A DNA stretch of 11,877 nucleotides from Candidatus Bathyarchaeota archaeon (GTDB taxonomy: Archaea > Thermoproteota > Bathyarchaeia > TCS64), in contig JAPKYO010000041.1 in the NCBI GenBank assembly GCA_026394265.1, positions 1-11,877 on the forward strand, written 5' to 3'. The translations under genes and the position numbers were made by a program. The number at the start of each line of letters is the position of its first letter. The first letter of the stretch is position 1. The notes below the pieces were generated by a model, which saw nothing but the letters and a program-made list of their open reading frames with translations, was not told the DNA's origin and did not search any database. Below, in pieces: positions 1 through 7,608 of this stretch.

Positions 1-759
1 TATCCTGCCGCCTGCGCCCCAGTAGTGCTCGAAGAGGTCCATGCACCACCTGTGCGTGGCGGGGTCCTTCGACGAGAAGCCGCGGTAGTCGAAGCGCCCG
101 TCGGGGGCGGGGAAGCATAAGGCAGCTACCTACCTCTCCGATGCGGTGAGGCAGACCCCGATCCCCTCGACCGCCCTGTACTACCACCTGCCATCCGCCT
201 CCGTGAGGCGGGGGTCGGGCTCGTAGCCGGGGGGCCTGACTATGTTCAGGGGCTCGATGGCCCTGAACTCGACGCCCCTCTCAAGGGCGTCGCCGATGTG
301 GGGGATGGCGGTGAGTTGGTAGCGGTCCGTCATCCTCACCACGTACTCGCGTGCCTCCCGGATGACCCTCTCGACGTTGTGAAGGGTGATCATGACGTCG
401 TCGACGAGGGTGGCATCGGAGAGTTCGCCGATTCGTGAGGCGAAGCATCGGGGGACCGATGCGGCGGTGTGGGAGGCGAAGTAGTCGCTGTGGGCAGAGG
501 CGAATCGCTCCCCCTCGAGGAGGCGGAGGCTGAGTGCACTGTAGGGTGTGAGTGTGTAGAGGCCGTCCGGGCTCTTGGCGATCAGCCCGACCTCGACGAG
601 CCTTAGTAGGTGTCTGCTAGCCTCCTGCGTGGGTATGTCGAGCCTCCGTGAGACACCCGTGGCGTGGAGCGGCGCCGCCCCAAGCTCCTCCATTATCCTG
701 AGCCTGTCCTCGTTCGATATCTCGAATAGCAGGTCGCAGAAGTTCTCGAGGCCGGGCAC
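1..759 (-). pseudogene. FilR1/DUF1724-type winged-helix transcriptional regulator, interrupted by two in-frame TAG codons, 3' end outside window
   Basis: The first ~75 residues form a winged-helix DNA-binding domain, with the pattern NEDRLRIMEEL followed by a recognition-helix-like TQEASRHLLRLVEVGLI and a wing YTLTPYS. A ligand-type C-terminal domain follows, as in archaeal FilR1/DUF1724 regulators. Reading stops at TAG (181-183), but the same frame continues as YRAVEGIGVCLTASER, meets a second TAG (130-132), then runs VAALCFPAPDGRFDYRGF and SSKDP..HRWCMDLFEHYW to the window edge. That tail is the conserved C-terminus of the family, so the gene is broken or recoded rather than short. No frameshift is needed. 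I prefer the GTG start at 757-759: it has GGGAG (767-771) seven bases upstream and lies just beyond a TATA box (793-801). The ATG at 811-813 would lie upstream of the predicted transcript start. Family assignment is fairly sure; inactivation is an inference. Confidence 0.75.
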
Positions 760-792
760 GGTGGTTCTCCCGTGTGGTGTTGGCTCGGCTGG

Positions 793-801
793 TTTAAAAA
801 A
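793..801 (-). promoter_or_regulatory. TATA box of the winged-helix regulator
   Basis: On the minus strand this reads TTTTTTAAA, embedded in AGTTTTTTAAACCA, which is identical to the sequence in front of rps15 (8626-8639). Its centre is about 26 bases upstream of the expected transcript start near 771, just before the GTG codon at 757-759. It argues against the longer ATG start at 811-813. Confidence 0.5.
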
Positions 802-899
802 CTGTGGCGTCATTGGTGAGCGGGCGCCGTTCCCCTTGATGAAGGGTCCGAAGCCCCGGTTTTGGTGTATCCGGAACGATCATGTGGTGTATGGTGGCG

Positions 900-3281
900 T
901 CATAGGGAGACGTTCAGGTCCTTGGCGAGGGGGACTTTGACGAAGTCGTTGATGAGGAGGCAGGTCACGAAGCCGTAGGCCAATATGAATAGATACATCG
1001 CCGGGGTTATGGGGGCCAAGCCGGGGAGACCGATCGTGGATATGATGTAGACGATGGCTGAGTTTATGACGAGGGCGAGTGCGAGCCAGAGGCTCGGCCT
1101 CGAGTCCCAGAAGTGGCGCCTCTCCCTTATGCTGAGCACCGTGTAGTAGCCGGAGATGGTGAGCCAGACGAAGACGAATGTCTGCAGCCGGGGCAGGTCC
1201 CCTCCGAGGGCGAACCAGTTCATCCCGATGTAGAGAGCGCCGAGTGACTCGGCGACGATGAGGGAGGCGTAGAGGACGCCGAGCTTTACTAGGGCGTTCG
1301 AGTTCCACCTCTCCGGGATGGGTGACGGGCGCACCTTGTCTGTGGAGATGCTGAGGGTGACGTAGTCGCTGAGGAAGAGGAGGAGTATCATGTTGAATGT
1401 TGAGACGACGAACTGGCCCGTGAGTATGAAGGCGAGGACTATGAAGACGACGCGTTTGAATGTGCGTATTATCTTGTTTATTGTCCACGAGGTGATCCTC
1501 TGGTAGACCATCCTGCCTATGATGACCATGTCGAGGATGCCCTCGAAGCCCTCCTCGGTGAGTACGACGCTCGATGCCTGTTTGGCTATGTCGGTGGCGT
1601 TGCTGACGGCGATGCCCACCTCCGCCTGGCGTAGTGCGGGGGCGTCGTTCACGCCGTCGCCCGTCATCCCCACGAAATGACCGCGCGCTTGCAGGCTCTT
1701 CACTATGAGATACTTGTCCTCGGGGTATATCTCGGCGAATCCGTCACTCTCCTCGATCAGCTTGAGTGTGGCGGGGTCATCGGGTTTGTTCTTGAGGTCG
1801 GGGACCTTGGCGATGTTTTCGCCCAGGCCGGCCTGCTCCGCGACCTCCCTGGCTATTGGGAGGGCGTCGCCGGTCAGCATCTTGACGCGTACGCCGAGGC
1901 GTTTGAGGTCCGAGATGAGTTTGGGGGAGTCGTCCCTCGGCTTATCGTAGAGGGCGGCGAATCCTACTAGCCCGGCTTCATCTGAGTTGGGTCCCTGTGC
2001 GACGGCTAGGACCCGATAGCCCTTGGCTGAGAGTGCTTCTACGCTCTCGTGGAGGGCTCCGATGTCGTCGTGGCAGTCCCTGCAGAGGTGGATTATTGTG
2101 TTGACGGCTCCCTTGGCGACGTACATTGTCCCTCCGCCGGCCTCGATCGTTGCCTCGGTTCTGCGCGTCGAGGGGTCGAATGGGGTGAAGTTGAGCTGCT
2201 TGTAGTCCTCTAGGGGTTGTTTTAGTTCCCGCGCCTTGGCGATGAATGCGAGGTCTATGGGGTCTTGGTTCGCCTCCTGTGTTGCGAGGGCGCCGTATAG
2301 GATGACGTCCGTCTTCGTGTGCTGCCCAACTGGAAGGACGTCGGCGACAGTGAGCCTGTTCATTGTTATGGTGCCTGTCTTGTCTGCACATAGGACGTCC
2401 ATGGTGGCGGCGTCCTCTATGGCGTCGAGGCGTGTGACTATGGCGCCCTTCTTTGAGAGTTCGAATGATCCGAGTGCCATGCTTATGGTGAACATGGTTG
2501 GCATGGCGACGGGGATGGCGGAGATGAGGAGGATGATGGTGAGGGGTGCTATCTCGGCGGGGTCCATCCCACGGAGCAGGGCGAGACCCATCCCAACCGC
2601 GACGGCGGCGACGACCATTATGAGGAGCCAGCGGACGACCTTGGAGATCATCTCCTCTATGTGGAGCTTTGGGCGCGCGATCTGGACGAGTTCGGCGGTC
2701 TTGCCGAAGTACGTCTTGGTCCCCGTGGCGGAGACGACGCCGGTCGCCTCACCACTCTTGACGACGGAGCCCGAGTAGAGGGTCTCCCCCGTCTTCCTAT
2801 CGACGGTGAGTGACTCTCCGGTCAGGGCGGACTGATCCACGTCTAAGTGGCCGTCCAATAATTTGGTGTCTGCAGGGGTCATGTCGCCCGCCCTGAGACG
2901 GATGATGTCTCCGGGTACTACTTCGCGGGCTGGGACGAGGCTCCACTCGCCGCCCCTCTTTACTCGGGCGTTGACTAGCAGCTTCTTCCTGAGGAGGGCG
3001 ACGGCGTTGTTCGCCTTCTCCTCTTGTATGTATCCGACGACGGCGTTGAAGCACAGAAGAACGGCGATGAAGTAGGCTTCCATCGTCTTGCCGAGTGCGT
3101 ATTCGAGTGCCACGGTGAGTTCGAGCATCCAGGGGGTGATGCCCCAGAACTTCTTGCCGAACTTGACGAGGGGGCTGGTCTTTTTCTCCGGTACCTCGTT
3201 TGGGCCGTATTCTGCGAGTCTGTGCTTCGCCTCCTCGGAGGTTAACCCGTCTGCCCCGTCGATCCGTGTTGCTTCACTCAA
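900..3281 (-). CDS. P-type H+-exporting ATPase (type IIIA, plasma-membrane proton pump family)
   Basis: This 793-residue membrane pump should use ATP to export protons. Seen in order: TGES actuator loop (154-157), M4 PVAMP (257-261), phosphorylation motif DKTGT (300-304) with D300 the phosphorylated aspartate, KGA of the nucleotide domain (390-392), MLTGD (468-472) and the hinge TGDGVND (540-546). About ten TM segments fit the family. The M6 stretch LSDYVTLSISTDKVRPSPIP strongly resembles plant and fungal H+-ATPases; D639 aligns with their proton-binding aspartate and N79 with the M2 asparagine, which supports H+ rather than Ca2+ or metal transport. The long C-terminal autoinhibitory tail of the plant enzyme is absent. 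The start is TTG (3279-3281), with AGAGG eight bases upstream. It is divergent from the MFS gene. Family assignment is very sure; ion specificity is inferred from motif similarity. Confidence 0.95.
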   Translation of the reverse strand: MSEATRIDGADGLTSEEAKHRLAEYGPNEVPEKKTSPLVKFGKKFWGITPWMLELTVALEYALGKTMEAYFIAVLLCFNAVVGYIQEEKANNAVALLRKKLLVNARVKRGGEWSLVPAREVVPGDIIRLRAGDMTPADTKLLDGHLDVDQSALTGESLTVDRKTGETLYSGSVVKSGEATGVVSATGTKTYFGKTAELVQIARPKLHIEEMISKVVRWLLIMVVAAVAVGMGLALLRGMDPAEIAPLTIILLISAIPVAMPTMFTISMALGSFELSKKGAIVTRLDAIEDAATMDVLCADKTGTITMNRLTVADVLPVGQHTKTDVILYGALATQEANQDPIDLAFIAKARELKQPLEDYKQLNFTPFDPSTRRTEATIEAGGGTMYVAKGAVNTIIHLCRDCHDDIGALHESVEALSAKGYRVLAVAQGPNSDEAGLVGFAALYDKPRDDSPKLISDLKRLGVRVKMLTGDALPIAREVAEQAGLGENIAKVPDLKNKPDDPATLKLIEESDGFAEIYPEDKYLIVKSLQARGHFVGMTGDGVNDAPALRQAEVGIAVSNATDIAKQASSVVLTEEGFEGILDMVIIGRMVYQRITSWTINKIIRTFKRVVFIVLAFILTGQFVVSTFNMILLLFLSDYVTLSISTDKVRPSPIPERWNSNALVKLGVLYASLIVAESLGALYIGMNWFALGGDLPRLQTFVFVWLTISGYYTVLSIRERRHFWDSRPSLWLALALVINSAIVYIISTIGLPGLAPITPAMYLFILAYGFVTCLLINDFVKVPLAKDLNVSL

Positions 3282-3330
3282 AAATCGGGCCTCTGCTTTT
3301 CGTCGATGGGTGTCTGACGGAGACGGGTAG

Positions 3331-3336
3331 TTATAC
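3331..3336 (-). promoter_or_regulatory. Candidate TATA box for the H+-ATPase
   Basis: The minus strand reads GTATAA about 50 bases upstream of the TTG start at 3279-3281. At the usual archaeal spacing transcription would begin near 3308, leaving a leader of roughly 27 bases that contains the AGAGG site. It shares the divergent gap with the MFS promoter, so one regulator could control both genes. Confidence 0.35.
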
Positions 3337-3365
3337 GGCTTTCTGGGGTGTGTGCTCGATAACGG

Positions 3366-3371
3366 TATATA
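3366..3371 (+). promoter_or_regulatory. TATA box of the MFS gene; transcript probably leaderless
   Basis: TATATA lies here, preceded by aacgg. The usual spacing of about 26 bases from its centre puts transcript initiation at about 3394-3396, i.e. on or next to the ATG at 3396-3398. No Shine-Dalgarno sequence is present, so a leaderless mRNA is the simplest reading. Confidence 0.5.
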
Positions 3372-3395
3372 GTTGCGGGTCTCATCGGATGGGAA

Positions 3396-4616
3396 ATGAG
3401 CGGCGGTTCTGCGGGGTCCGGTGGGTTCAGGTGGGCGGTTCTCGGCGTCACTTGGATGGCGTACATGAGCGCCTACCTTGTGCGGACCGCCGTCGCGCCC
3501 CTGTCGCCTTTCCTCATAGAGGGGCTGAGCCTCAGCCGATTCGAGGTGGGGCTGCTCGTCTCCGCCTCTGCCTTCGGCTACATGGCGTTCCAGATCCCCG
3601 CGGGGTGGCTCGTGGACCGGGTGGGGGTGAGGAAGATGCTGCTCGTGGGGCCTCTCGTGGCGGGTTCGTTCGTCCTCGGGATGTACTTCGTGGGCAGTTT
3701 CCCGGCGGCTCTGGCGGTGATGGCCTTGGCGGGCTTCGGGTGCGGGTGCTTCCCCACGGTGGCGACGAAGGCGGTCCTACACTGGTTTCCCCTGCGTGAG
3801 AGGGCGACGGCGATTGGGATCAATCAGACCTCGCTTAACGTGGCTGGGGTTCTCACGGCGTCCCTGCTCCCGACGCTGGCGTTGGTGTACGGTTGGAGGG
3901 TGGCATTCATCCCCGTGGCCCTCATACCCATCGCGGCCTCGGTGGCGGCCTACACCCTGTACCGGGAGCCTGCGGGTGAGGAGGCGCCGAAGTTGGCTAA
4001 GGGCGGCGTATCGTGGGCTGCGGTGCGCGGGGTCGTCCTCGACAGGAACATCCTGCTCGTCGCCTTGGCGTGCATGGGTTTGTGCGTCTGCGAGTTCGCT
4101 TTCACGGGTTACCTCGTCATCTACATGAAGGAGGTCGTGGGGGTCTCGGTGGCGGTGGCGGGTGGCTACCTCGCCCTCGCCAACTTGGGGGGCGCGGTTG
4201 GTAAGCCCTTCTTCGGCGCGTTGAGCGACAGGGTCTTCGCGGGGAGCAGGAGGAAGCCCCTCATAATCGTGGGCGTCCTCATACTCGTCTTCACGATCCT
4301 GATGCAGTTGATCAGCGCCTCGACGCCCTACTGGGTGATGCTGGGCATCATCGTCCTCTTCGGCTTCACCGCCATCGGGTGGGGTGGGATGAACCTCGTC
4401 CTCGCCTCCGAGTTCGCGGGGAAGGAGAACGCGGGGCTGGCGGTCGGCTACGCTGCCAGCATCTCCCTCATAGGAAACCTGCTTGGTCCGCCGATATTCG
4501 GCTGGATGGCGGACGCGACGGGCTCCTACACCCTCGGTTGGTGGTTCCTCACGGCCTCCGCATTCGTCTCGATAATCCTGCTCCTCTTCATACAGGAGAG
4601 CAAACGCAAGGCATGA
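3396..4616 (+). CDS. Major facilitator superfamily transporter (12 TM)
   Basis: The 406-residue protein has twelve hydrophobic segments in two halves, with a charged central loop at about 188-215. The MFS signature motif A, G-W-L-V-D-R-V-G-V-R-K, is at 70-80 after TM2, and its half-two counterpart GALSDR..AGSRRK is at 274-287. FPLRERATAIGI (131-142) and GWRVAF (166-171) resemble the organic anion, sugar-phosphate and nitrate-type MFS porters. Substrate cannot be told from sequence; R30 in TM1 would suit an anionic solute. It is transcribed divergently from the H+-ATPase, so a proton gradient made by that pump might drive it (inference). The transcript is probably leaderless. The third codon position often ends in G, unlike kae1 just downstream on the same strand. 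Superfamily is certain, substrate unknown. Confidence 0.92.
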   Translation: MSGGSAGSGGFRWAVLGVTWMAYMSAYLVRTAVAPLSPFLIEGLSLSRFEVGLLVSASAFGYMAFQIPAGWLVDRVGVRKMLLVGPLVAGSFVLGMYFVGSFPAALAVMALAGFGCGCFPTVATKAVLHWFPLRERATAIGINQTSLNVAGVLTASLLPTLALVYGWRVAFIPVALIPIAASVAAYTLYREPAGEEAPKLAKGGVSWAAVRGVVLDRNILLVALACMGLCVCEFAFTGYLVIYMKEVVGVSVAVAGGYLALANLGGAVGKPFFGALSDRVFAGSRRKPLIIVGVLILVFTILMQLISASTPYWVMLGIIVLFGFTAIGWGGMNLVLASEFAGKENAGLAVGYAASISLIGNLLGPPIFGWMADATGSYTLGWWFLTASAFVSIILLLFIQESKRKA

Positions 4617-4667
4617 TAAGTCCTCAACCGAGGCCATTCTAGGGCGCTAATCCTCGTTTTGTAAAGG

Positions 4668-4674
4668 TTTTTAT
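4668..4674 (+). promoter_or_regulatory. TATA box of the kae1-bud32-ITPase operon
   Basis: AAAGG followed by TTTTTAT gives a purine-rich BRE-like element and an A/T box. Standard spacing puts the transcript start at about 4695-4698. That would place the ATG at 4689 upstream of the mRNA and favour the in-frame TTG (4695) or GTG (4701) as the initiating codon of kae1 on a near-leaderless transcript. Confidence 0.45.
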
Positions 4675-4688
4675 CGGTTCCCCTCACG

Positions 4689-5702
4689 ATGCTGTTGAGG
4701 GTGGCGGGGATAGATCCACTCATCTGCTTGGGCATCGAGTCCACTGCGGACAACCTAGGTGTGGGTATAGCCTCAAGCGACGGGAAGATACTCGCGAACG
4801 AGGTTAAGGTGCATGTGCCGGACCTCGGCGGCATCCACCCGCGTGAGGCGGCGCGTCACCACTCGGAGAACATCGGCGCGGTCATCACCGCCGCGCTGGG
4901 CAAGGCACAGATCACCGCTCGGGACATCGACTTCGTCTCATTCGCGCAGGGACCCGGCCTCGGACCATGTCTCCGCACCGGCGCAACGGGGGCGCGCGCC
5001 CTCGCCAGCTACCTCAAGGTCCCACTCGTCGGCGTCAACCACTGCATAAGCCACATCGAGGTCGGCCGCCTCGCCACGGGGGCGAAGGACCCGCTCACAC
5101 TCTACGTCAGCGGCGGCAACACAATAGTCTCCGGCTTCGAGTCGGGACGCTACCGCGTCTTCGGAGAAACCCTAGACATCGCCATAGGCAACTGCCTCGA
5201 CACATTCGCACGCCTCGCGGGGCTGGAGTACCCCGGCGGCCCCGCCATAGAGAAATTCGCACAGCAGGGCTCCAAGCTCATCCCCCTCCCCTACGCCGTC
5301 AAGGGAATGGACATGAGCTTCAGCGGCCTACTCACCGCCGTCAGCAACGAGTTCAAATCCGGCAAACACAGCATCCCAGACCTCTGCTACAGCCTTCAGG
5401 AGACCGGCTACGCCATGCTCGGGGAGGTCACGGAGCGAGCCCTCGCCCACACCCGGAAGCCCGAGCTGCTCCTCACCGGCGGCGTCGGCGCAAACAAGAG
5501 GCTCCGCGGCGTCATCAAGGAGATCGCGGAGGAGCAGGGCGCACAGCCCTACTACGTCCCCATAAGCCTCGCCACAGACAACGGCGCAATGATCGCGTGG
5601 ACCGGCATACTCGCCTACACCCACGGCATCAGGACACCCATAGAGACCAGCTACGTCGACCCCCGCTGGAGGCTCGACGAGGTGGAGATACCATGGCGCT
5701 GA
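4689..5702 (+). CDS. kae1: KEOPS complex catalytic subunit Kae1 (tRNA N6-threonylcarbamoyladenosine synthase)
   Basis: Kae1/TsaD/Qri7-family ASKHA-fold enzyme. It transfers the threonylcarbamoyl group from TC-AMP to A37 of ANN-decoding tRNAs as part of cytoplasmic KEOPS. Visible: GIEST (15-19), GGIHPREAARHH (47-58), the metal-binding H-C-I-S-H (H118, H122), Y139 and SGGNT (141-145), GGVGANKRL (264-272) and ATDNG (295-299), with D297 the remaining expected metal ligand. Everything needed for catalysis appears present, and 337 residues is close to normal length. The first ~10 residues before ICLGIEST are longer than usual. TTG (4695) or GTG (4701) may be the true start, given the TATA box at 4668-4674. 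The last ten bases overlap bud32, so the two are translationally coupled; in many Euryarchaeota they are one fused protein. Confidence 0.97.
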   Translation: MLLRVAGIDPLICLGIESTADNLGVGIASSDGKILANEVKVHVPDLGGIHPREAARHHSENIGAVITAALGKAQITARDIDFVSFAQGPGLGPCLRTGATGARALASYLKVPLVGVNHCISHIEVGRLATGAKDPLTLYVSGGNTIVSGFESGRYRVFGETLDIAIGNCLDTFARLAGLEYPGGPAIEKFAQQGSKLIPLPYAVKGMDMSFSGLLTAVSNEFKSGKHSIPDLCYSLQETGYAMLGEVTERALAHTRKPELLLTGGVGANKRLRGVIKEIAEEQGAQPYYVPISLATDNGAMIAWTGILAYTHGIRTPIETSYVDPRWRLDEVEIPWR

Positions 5703-6331
5703 CACTCATCGCCAAGGGCGCGGAGGCGGACCTCCTCCTCGACCCCGACTGGAACGGCAGGAAGGCGCTCCTCAAGCGCCGCGGCGTGAAGAAGTACCGC
5801 CACCCCCAGATCGACAGGGACATCCGCCGATACCGTACGCTCCACGAGGCCGACATAATCCACCGCGCCAAGGAGGCCGGCGTGCCCACACCCCTCATCT
5901 ACCAGCTCGACCCCGAGGGCGCCACGATCGTCATGGAGTTCATCGAGGGCACGAAGGTAAGAGACGTAGTGCCCACGTTGAGTCTCGGTGAGAACCGCGC
6001 CCTCTTCCGCCTCATCGGGGAAGAATCCGGCAGACTCCACGCCGCCTCCCTCATCCACGGCGACCTCACCACGAGCAACATGATCAAGGACGGGGACCGC
6101 GTCGTCTTCATAGACTTCGGCCTCGGCGAGATCAGCAAGGAGGTCGAGAAACGCGGCGTAGACATCAACCTCATGGTCAGGATGCTCGCAAGCACCCACT
6201 ACACCATCATGGAGCCGCTCCTCGAATCCTTCAAGGAGGGCTACCGCGCAGCCATGGGGCCGGAGGCCGAGGAGGTATTCCAGCGCGCCGACGAGATAAG
6301 GCGCAGGGGACGCTACATTGACAAAGAGTAA
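5693..6331 (+). CDS. bud32: KEOPS kinase/ATPase subunit Bud32 (PRPK family)
   Basis: This 212-residue small RIO/piD261-type atypical kinase binds Kae1 and acts as an ATPase supporting t6A formation by KEOPS. Seen: GAEA nucleotide loop (9-12), an invariant-lysine region ALLKRR (25-30), the Bud32 signature KKYRHPQID (33-41), catalytic HGDLTTSN (122-129) with D124 as base and N129 as metal ligand, and the metal-binding DFG (141-143). The C-terminus RRRGRY (203-208) matches the family tail reported to matter for Kae1 contact. Length is typical of the unfused archaeal protein. The ATG at 5693 lies inside the end of kae1 (10-base overlap); although the frame is open further upstream, all recognisable homology begins here. 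It overlaps the next gene by 14 bases. Confidence 0.96.
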   Translation: MALTLIAKGAEADLLLDPDWNGRKALLKRRGVKKYRHPQIDRDIRRYRTLHEADIIHRAKEAGVPTPLIYQLDPEGATIVMEFIEGTKVRDVVPTLSLGENRALFRLIGEESGRLHAASLIHGDLTTSNMIKDGDRVVFIDFGLGEISKEVEKRGVDINLMVRMLASTHYTIMEPLLESFKEGYRAAMGPEAEEVFQRADEIRRRGRYIDKE

Positions 6332-6875
6332 GATCTGGTTCGCCACCGGCAACGCTCACAAGGTCAGTGAGGCCGCCACGGTCCTCGCCCCCTACGGCAT
6401 CGCCCTCGAACACTACCCCCTAGAACGCGTAGAGATACAGGCTGACGACCCCGCAGACATCGCCGCCTACAGCCTCAGCATGGTCAAGGACCCCAGACCT
6501 CTATGCGTCGAGGACGCAGGCGTATCAATCACCCGCTGGGGCGACTTCCCCGGCCCATACAGCAGCTACGTCCTCGAACGCCTCGGCAACCCCGGCATAC
6601 TAAAACTCATGCAGGGCGAGCAGAACCGCAGGGCACACTACGTCTCCGCCATCGCCTACCGCGATGAGTCCGGCGTACACACCTTCCGCGGCACCGTCGA
6701 CGGCGAGGTCGCACAGAGCATACGAGGCACCAACGGCTTCGGCTACGACCCCATCTTCATCCCCGCCGAGGGAGACGGGCGCACATTCGGCGAGATGGAA
6801 CCCGAGGAGAAGAACAAGATCAGCCACCGCGCACGCGCATTCCGCGCCCTCGCCGAGTGGCTGACTAAAAGCTGA
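6318..6875 (+). CDS. rdgB: XTP/dITP diphosphatase (RdgB/HAM1/ITPase family)
   Basis: House-cleaning pyrophosphatase that hydrolyses ITP, dITP and XTP to monophosphates, keeping deaminated purines out of DNA and RNA. The 185 residues carry the family marks: TGN (10-12) with K15 for triphosphate binding, catalytic EDAG (65-68), FPGPYSSYV (77-85), GFGYDPIF (140-147) for base recognition, and KNKISHRARA (165-174). Length is normal and no key residue is missing. The start is TTG at 6318-6320, 14 bases inside bud32; MTKSKIWFATGN fits the family N-terminus with nothing left over. It is the last gene of the kae1-bud32 operon. Gene order is consistent with a shared translation and nucleotide-quality-control unit (inference). 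Confidence 0.95.
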   Translation: MTKSKIWFATGNAHKVSEAATVLAPYGIALEHYPLERVEIQADDPADIAAYSLSMVKDPRPLCVEDAGVSITRWGDFPGPYSSYVLERLGNPGILKLMQGEQNRRAHYVSAIAYRDESGVHTFRGTVDGEVAQSIRGTNGFGYDPIFIPAEGDGRTFGEMEPEEKNKISHRARAFRALAEWLTKS

Positions 6876-6908
6876 TGGCTTTCCCTATGCTTTAAGGATG
6901 GAGCCTCG

Positions 6909-6923
6909 CTTGGGGCCCCCAAG
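6909..6923. other. 7-bp perfect dyad between convergent genes
   Basis: CTTGGGG and CCCCAAG are separated by one C, in the 67-bp gap between the ends of the ITPase and DUF1214 genes. As RNA it could fold with a slightly shorter stem. It may serve as a bidirectional terminator, a protein-binding dyad or a junction scar. No T-run follows, so a classical intrinsic terminator is not shown. Confidence 0.35.
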
Positions 6924-6942
6924 AAAGACGTAATCTTATGCA

Positions 6943-7608
6943 TCAATTAACCTTCGCAACGGGCGGCACGTGATACTCGCCGTTCAGGATGGCTGGGCCG
7001 GGCTGGTAAGCGCGCAGCCAGAGTATGAATTTGCCCGCGGGAGCAGGCAACCAGTTGGATTCATGGCCCGCCGGGGAGGCGCTCTGAATGTAGATGTTGA
7101 CGGAGCCGTCGGCGTTTGGCACGAGTCCCGACCGGTCGCTCACGCTGTACCGATTTATTGGATTCGGCACAAAGCGATTTTGCTCATTGCCCATGGTCAG
7201 TGACCAGAACGCGTCGTTCGGCGGGAGCTGTCCAGCCGGGAAGTGCATGATGTGGTCGTGCTCCCCCGAGAGCGGGTGACCCGCGCCGTCTACGTCCGTC
7301 GTCCAGTACATCGCCTCCTTCTGTACGTTTATCGGGCCAGGAAATACTTGGGCGCACGCGGCTCTGAACAAAAAGCCGTTACCGGGCTCGCCGCATCCGA
7401 ACATTGTGGTCCAGCCGTTGATCTTCTTGGTCTTTATCCTCGCGTAGATTTGGGCTGTGACAAACGACAGCCCGAAGCCGATTAGGAAACCTTGTATCAC
7501 ATCATTGCGCACGGTTCTTGACTGGGCGAAAAAGAACAGATTGATGATGAAATAGACGCATACCCCGCCGATGAGCGCTGTCAGAATAGTGTATGTTCTG
7601 CTGTTCAT
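6943..7608 (-). CDS. DUF1214 domain protein with two N-terminal TM segments
   Basis: The 221-residue protein has hydrophobic segments at about 7-28 and 38-56, then an extracytoplasmic-type domain. DUF1214 features are clear: NDAFWSLTM (131-139), FVPNPINRYSVSDRSGL (146-162), NADGSVNIYIQ (165-175), ESNWLPAPAGKF (183-194) and the terminal PAILNGEYHVPPV. The biochemical function of the family is not established. In many bacteria DUF1254 and DUF1214 occur together, either fused or as adjacent membrane-anchored genes, and here they are adjacent. The start ATG (7606-7608) overlaps the DUF1254 stop by 4 bases (ATGA) and has AAGGAGGG at 7615-7622. The plus strand is relatively G-rich here, and codon choice is less uniformly C-ending than in the flanking core genes, consistent with separate origin. 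Family is sure, role unknown. Confidence 0.9.
   Translation of the reverse strand: MNSRTYTILTALIGGVCVYFIINLFFFAQSRTVRNDVIQGFLIGFGLSFVTAQIYARIKTKKINGWTTMFGCGEPGNGFLFRAACAQVFPGPINVQKEAMYWTTDVDGAGHPLSGEHDHIMHFPAGQLPPNDAFWSLTMGNEQNRFVPNPINRYSVSDRSGLVPNADGSVNIYIQSASPAGHESNWLPAPAGKFILWLRAYQPGPAILNGEYHVPPVAKVN

Noticed and set aside
130..183. Genome-wide reassignment of UAG to an amino acid
   Set aside because: rps15 and pcc1 both end in TAG at the normal family length, and reading past the rps15 stop gives about 90 codons of shadow sequence, so UAG works as a stop in this genome.
3777..4637. Long antisense frame over the MFS gene (286 codons)
   Set aside because: Arg/Glu/Asp/His-rich low-complexity translation with no family features; a typical shadow of a GC-rich membrane-protein gene.
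4967..5692. In-frame upstream extension of bud32 inside kae1
   Set aside because: The extra 242 residues are Arg/His/Pro-rich shadow of kae1; all Bud32 homology begins at the ATG at 5693.
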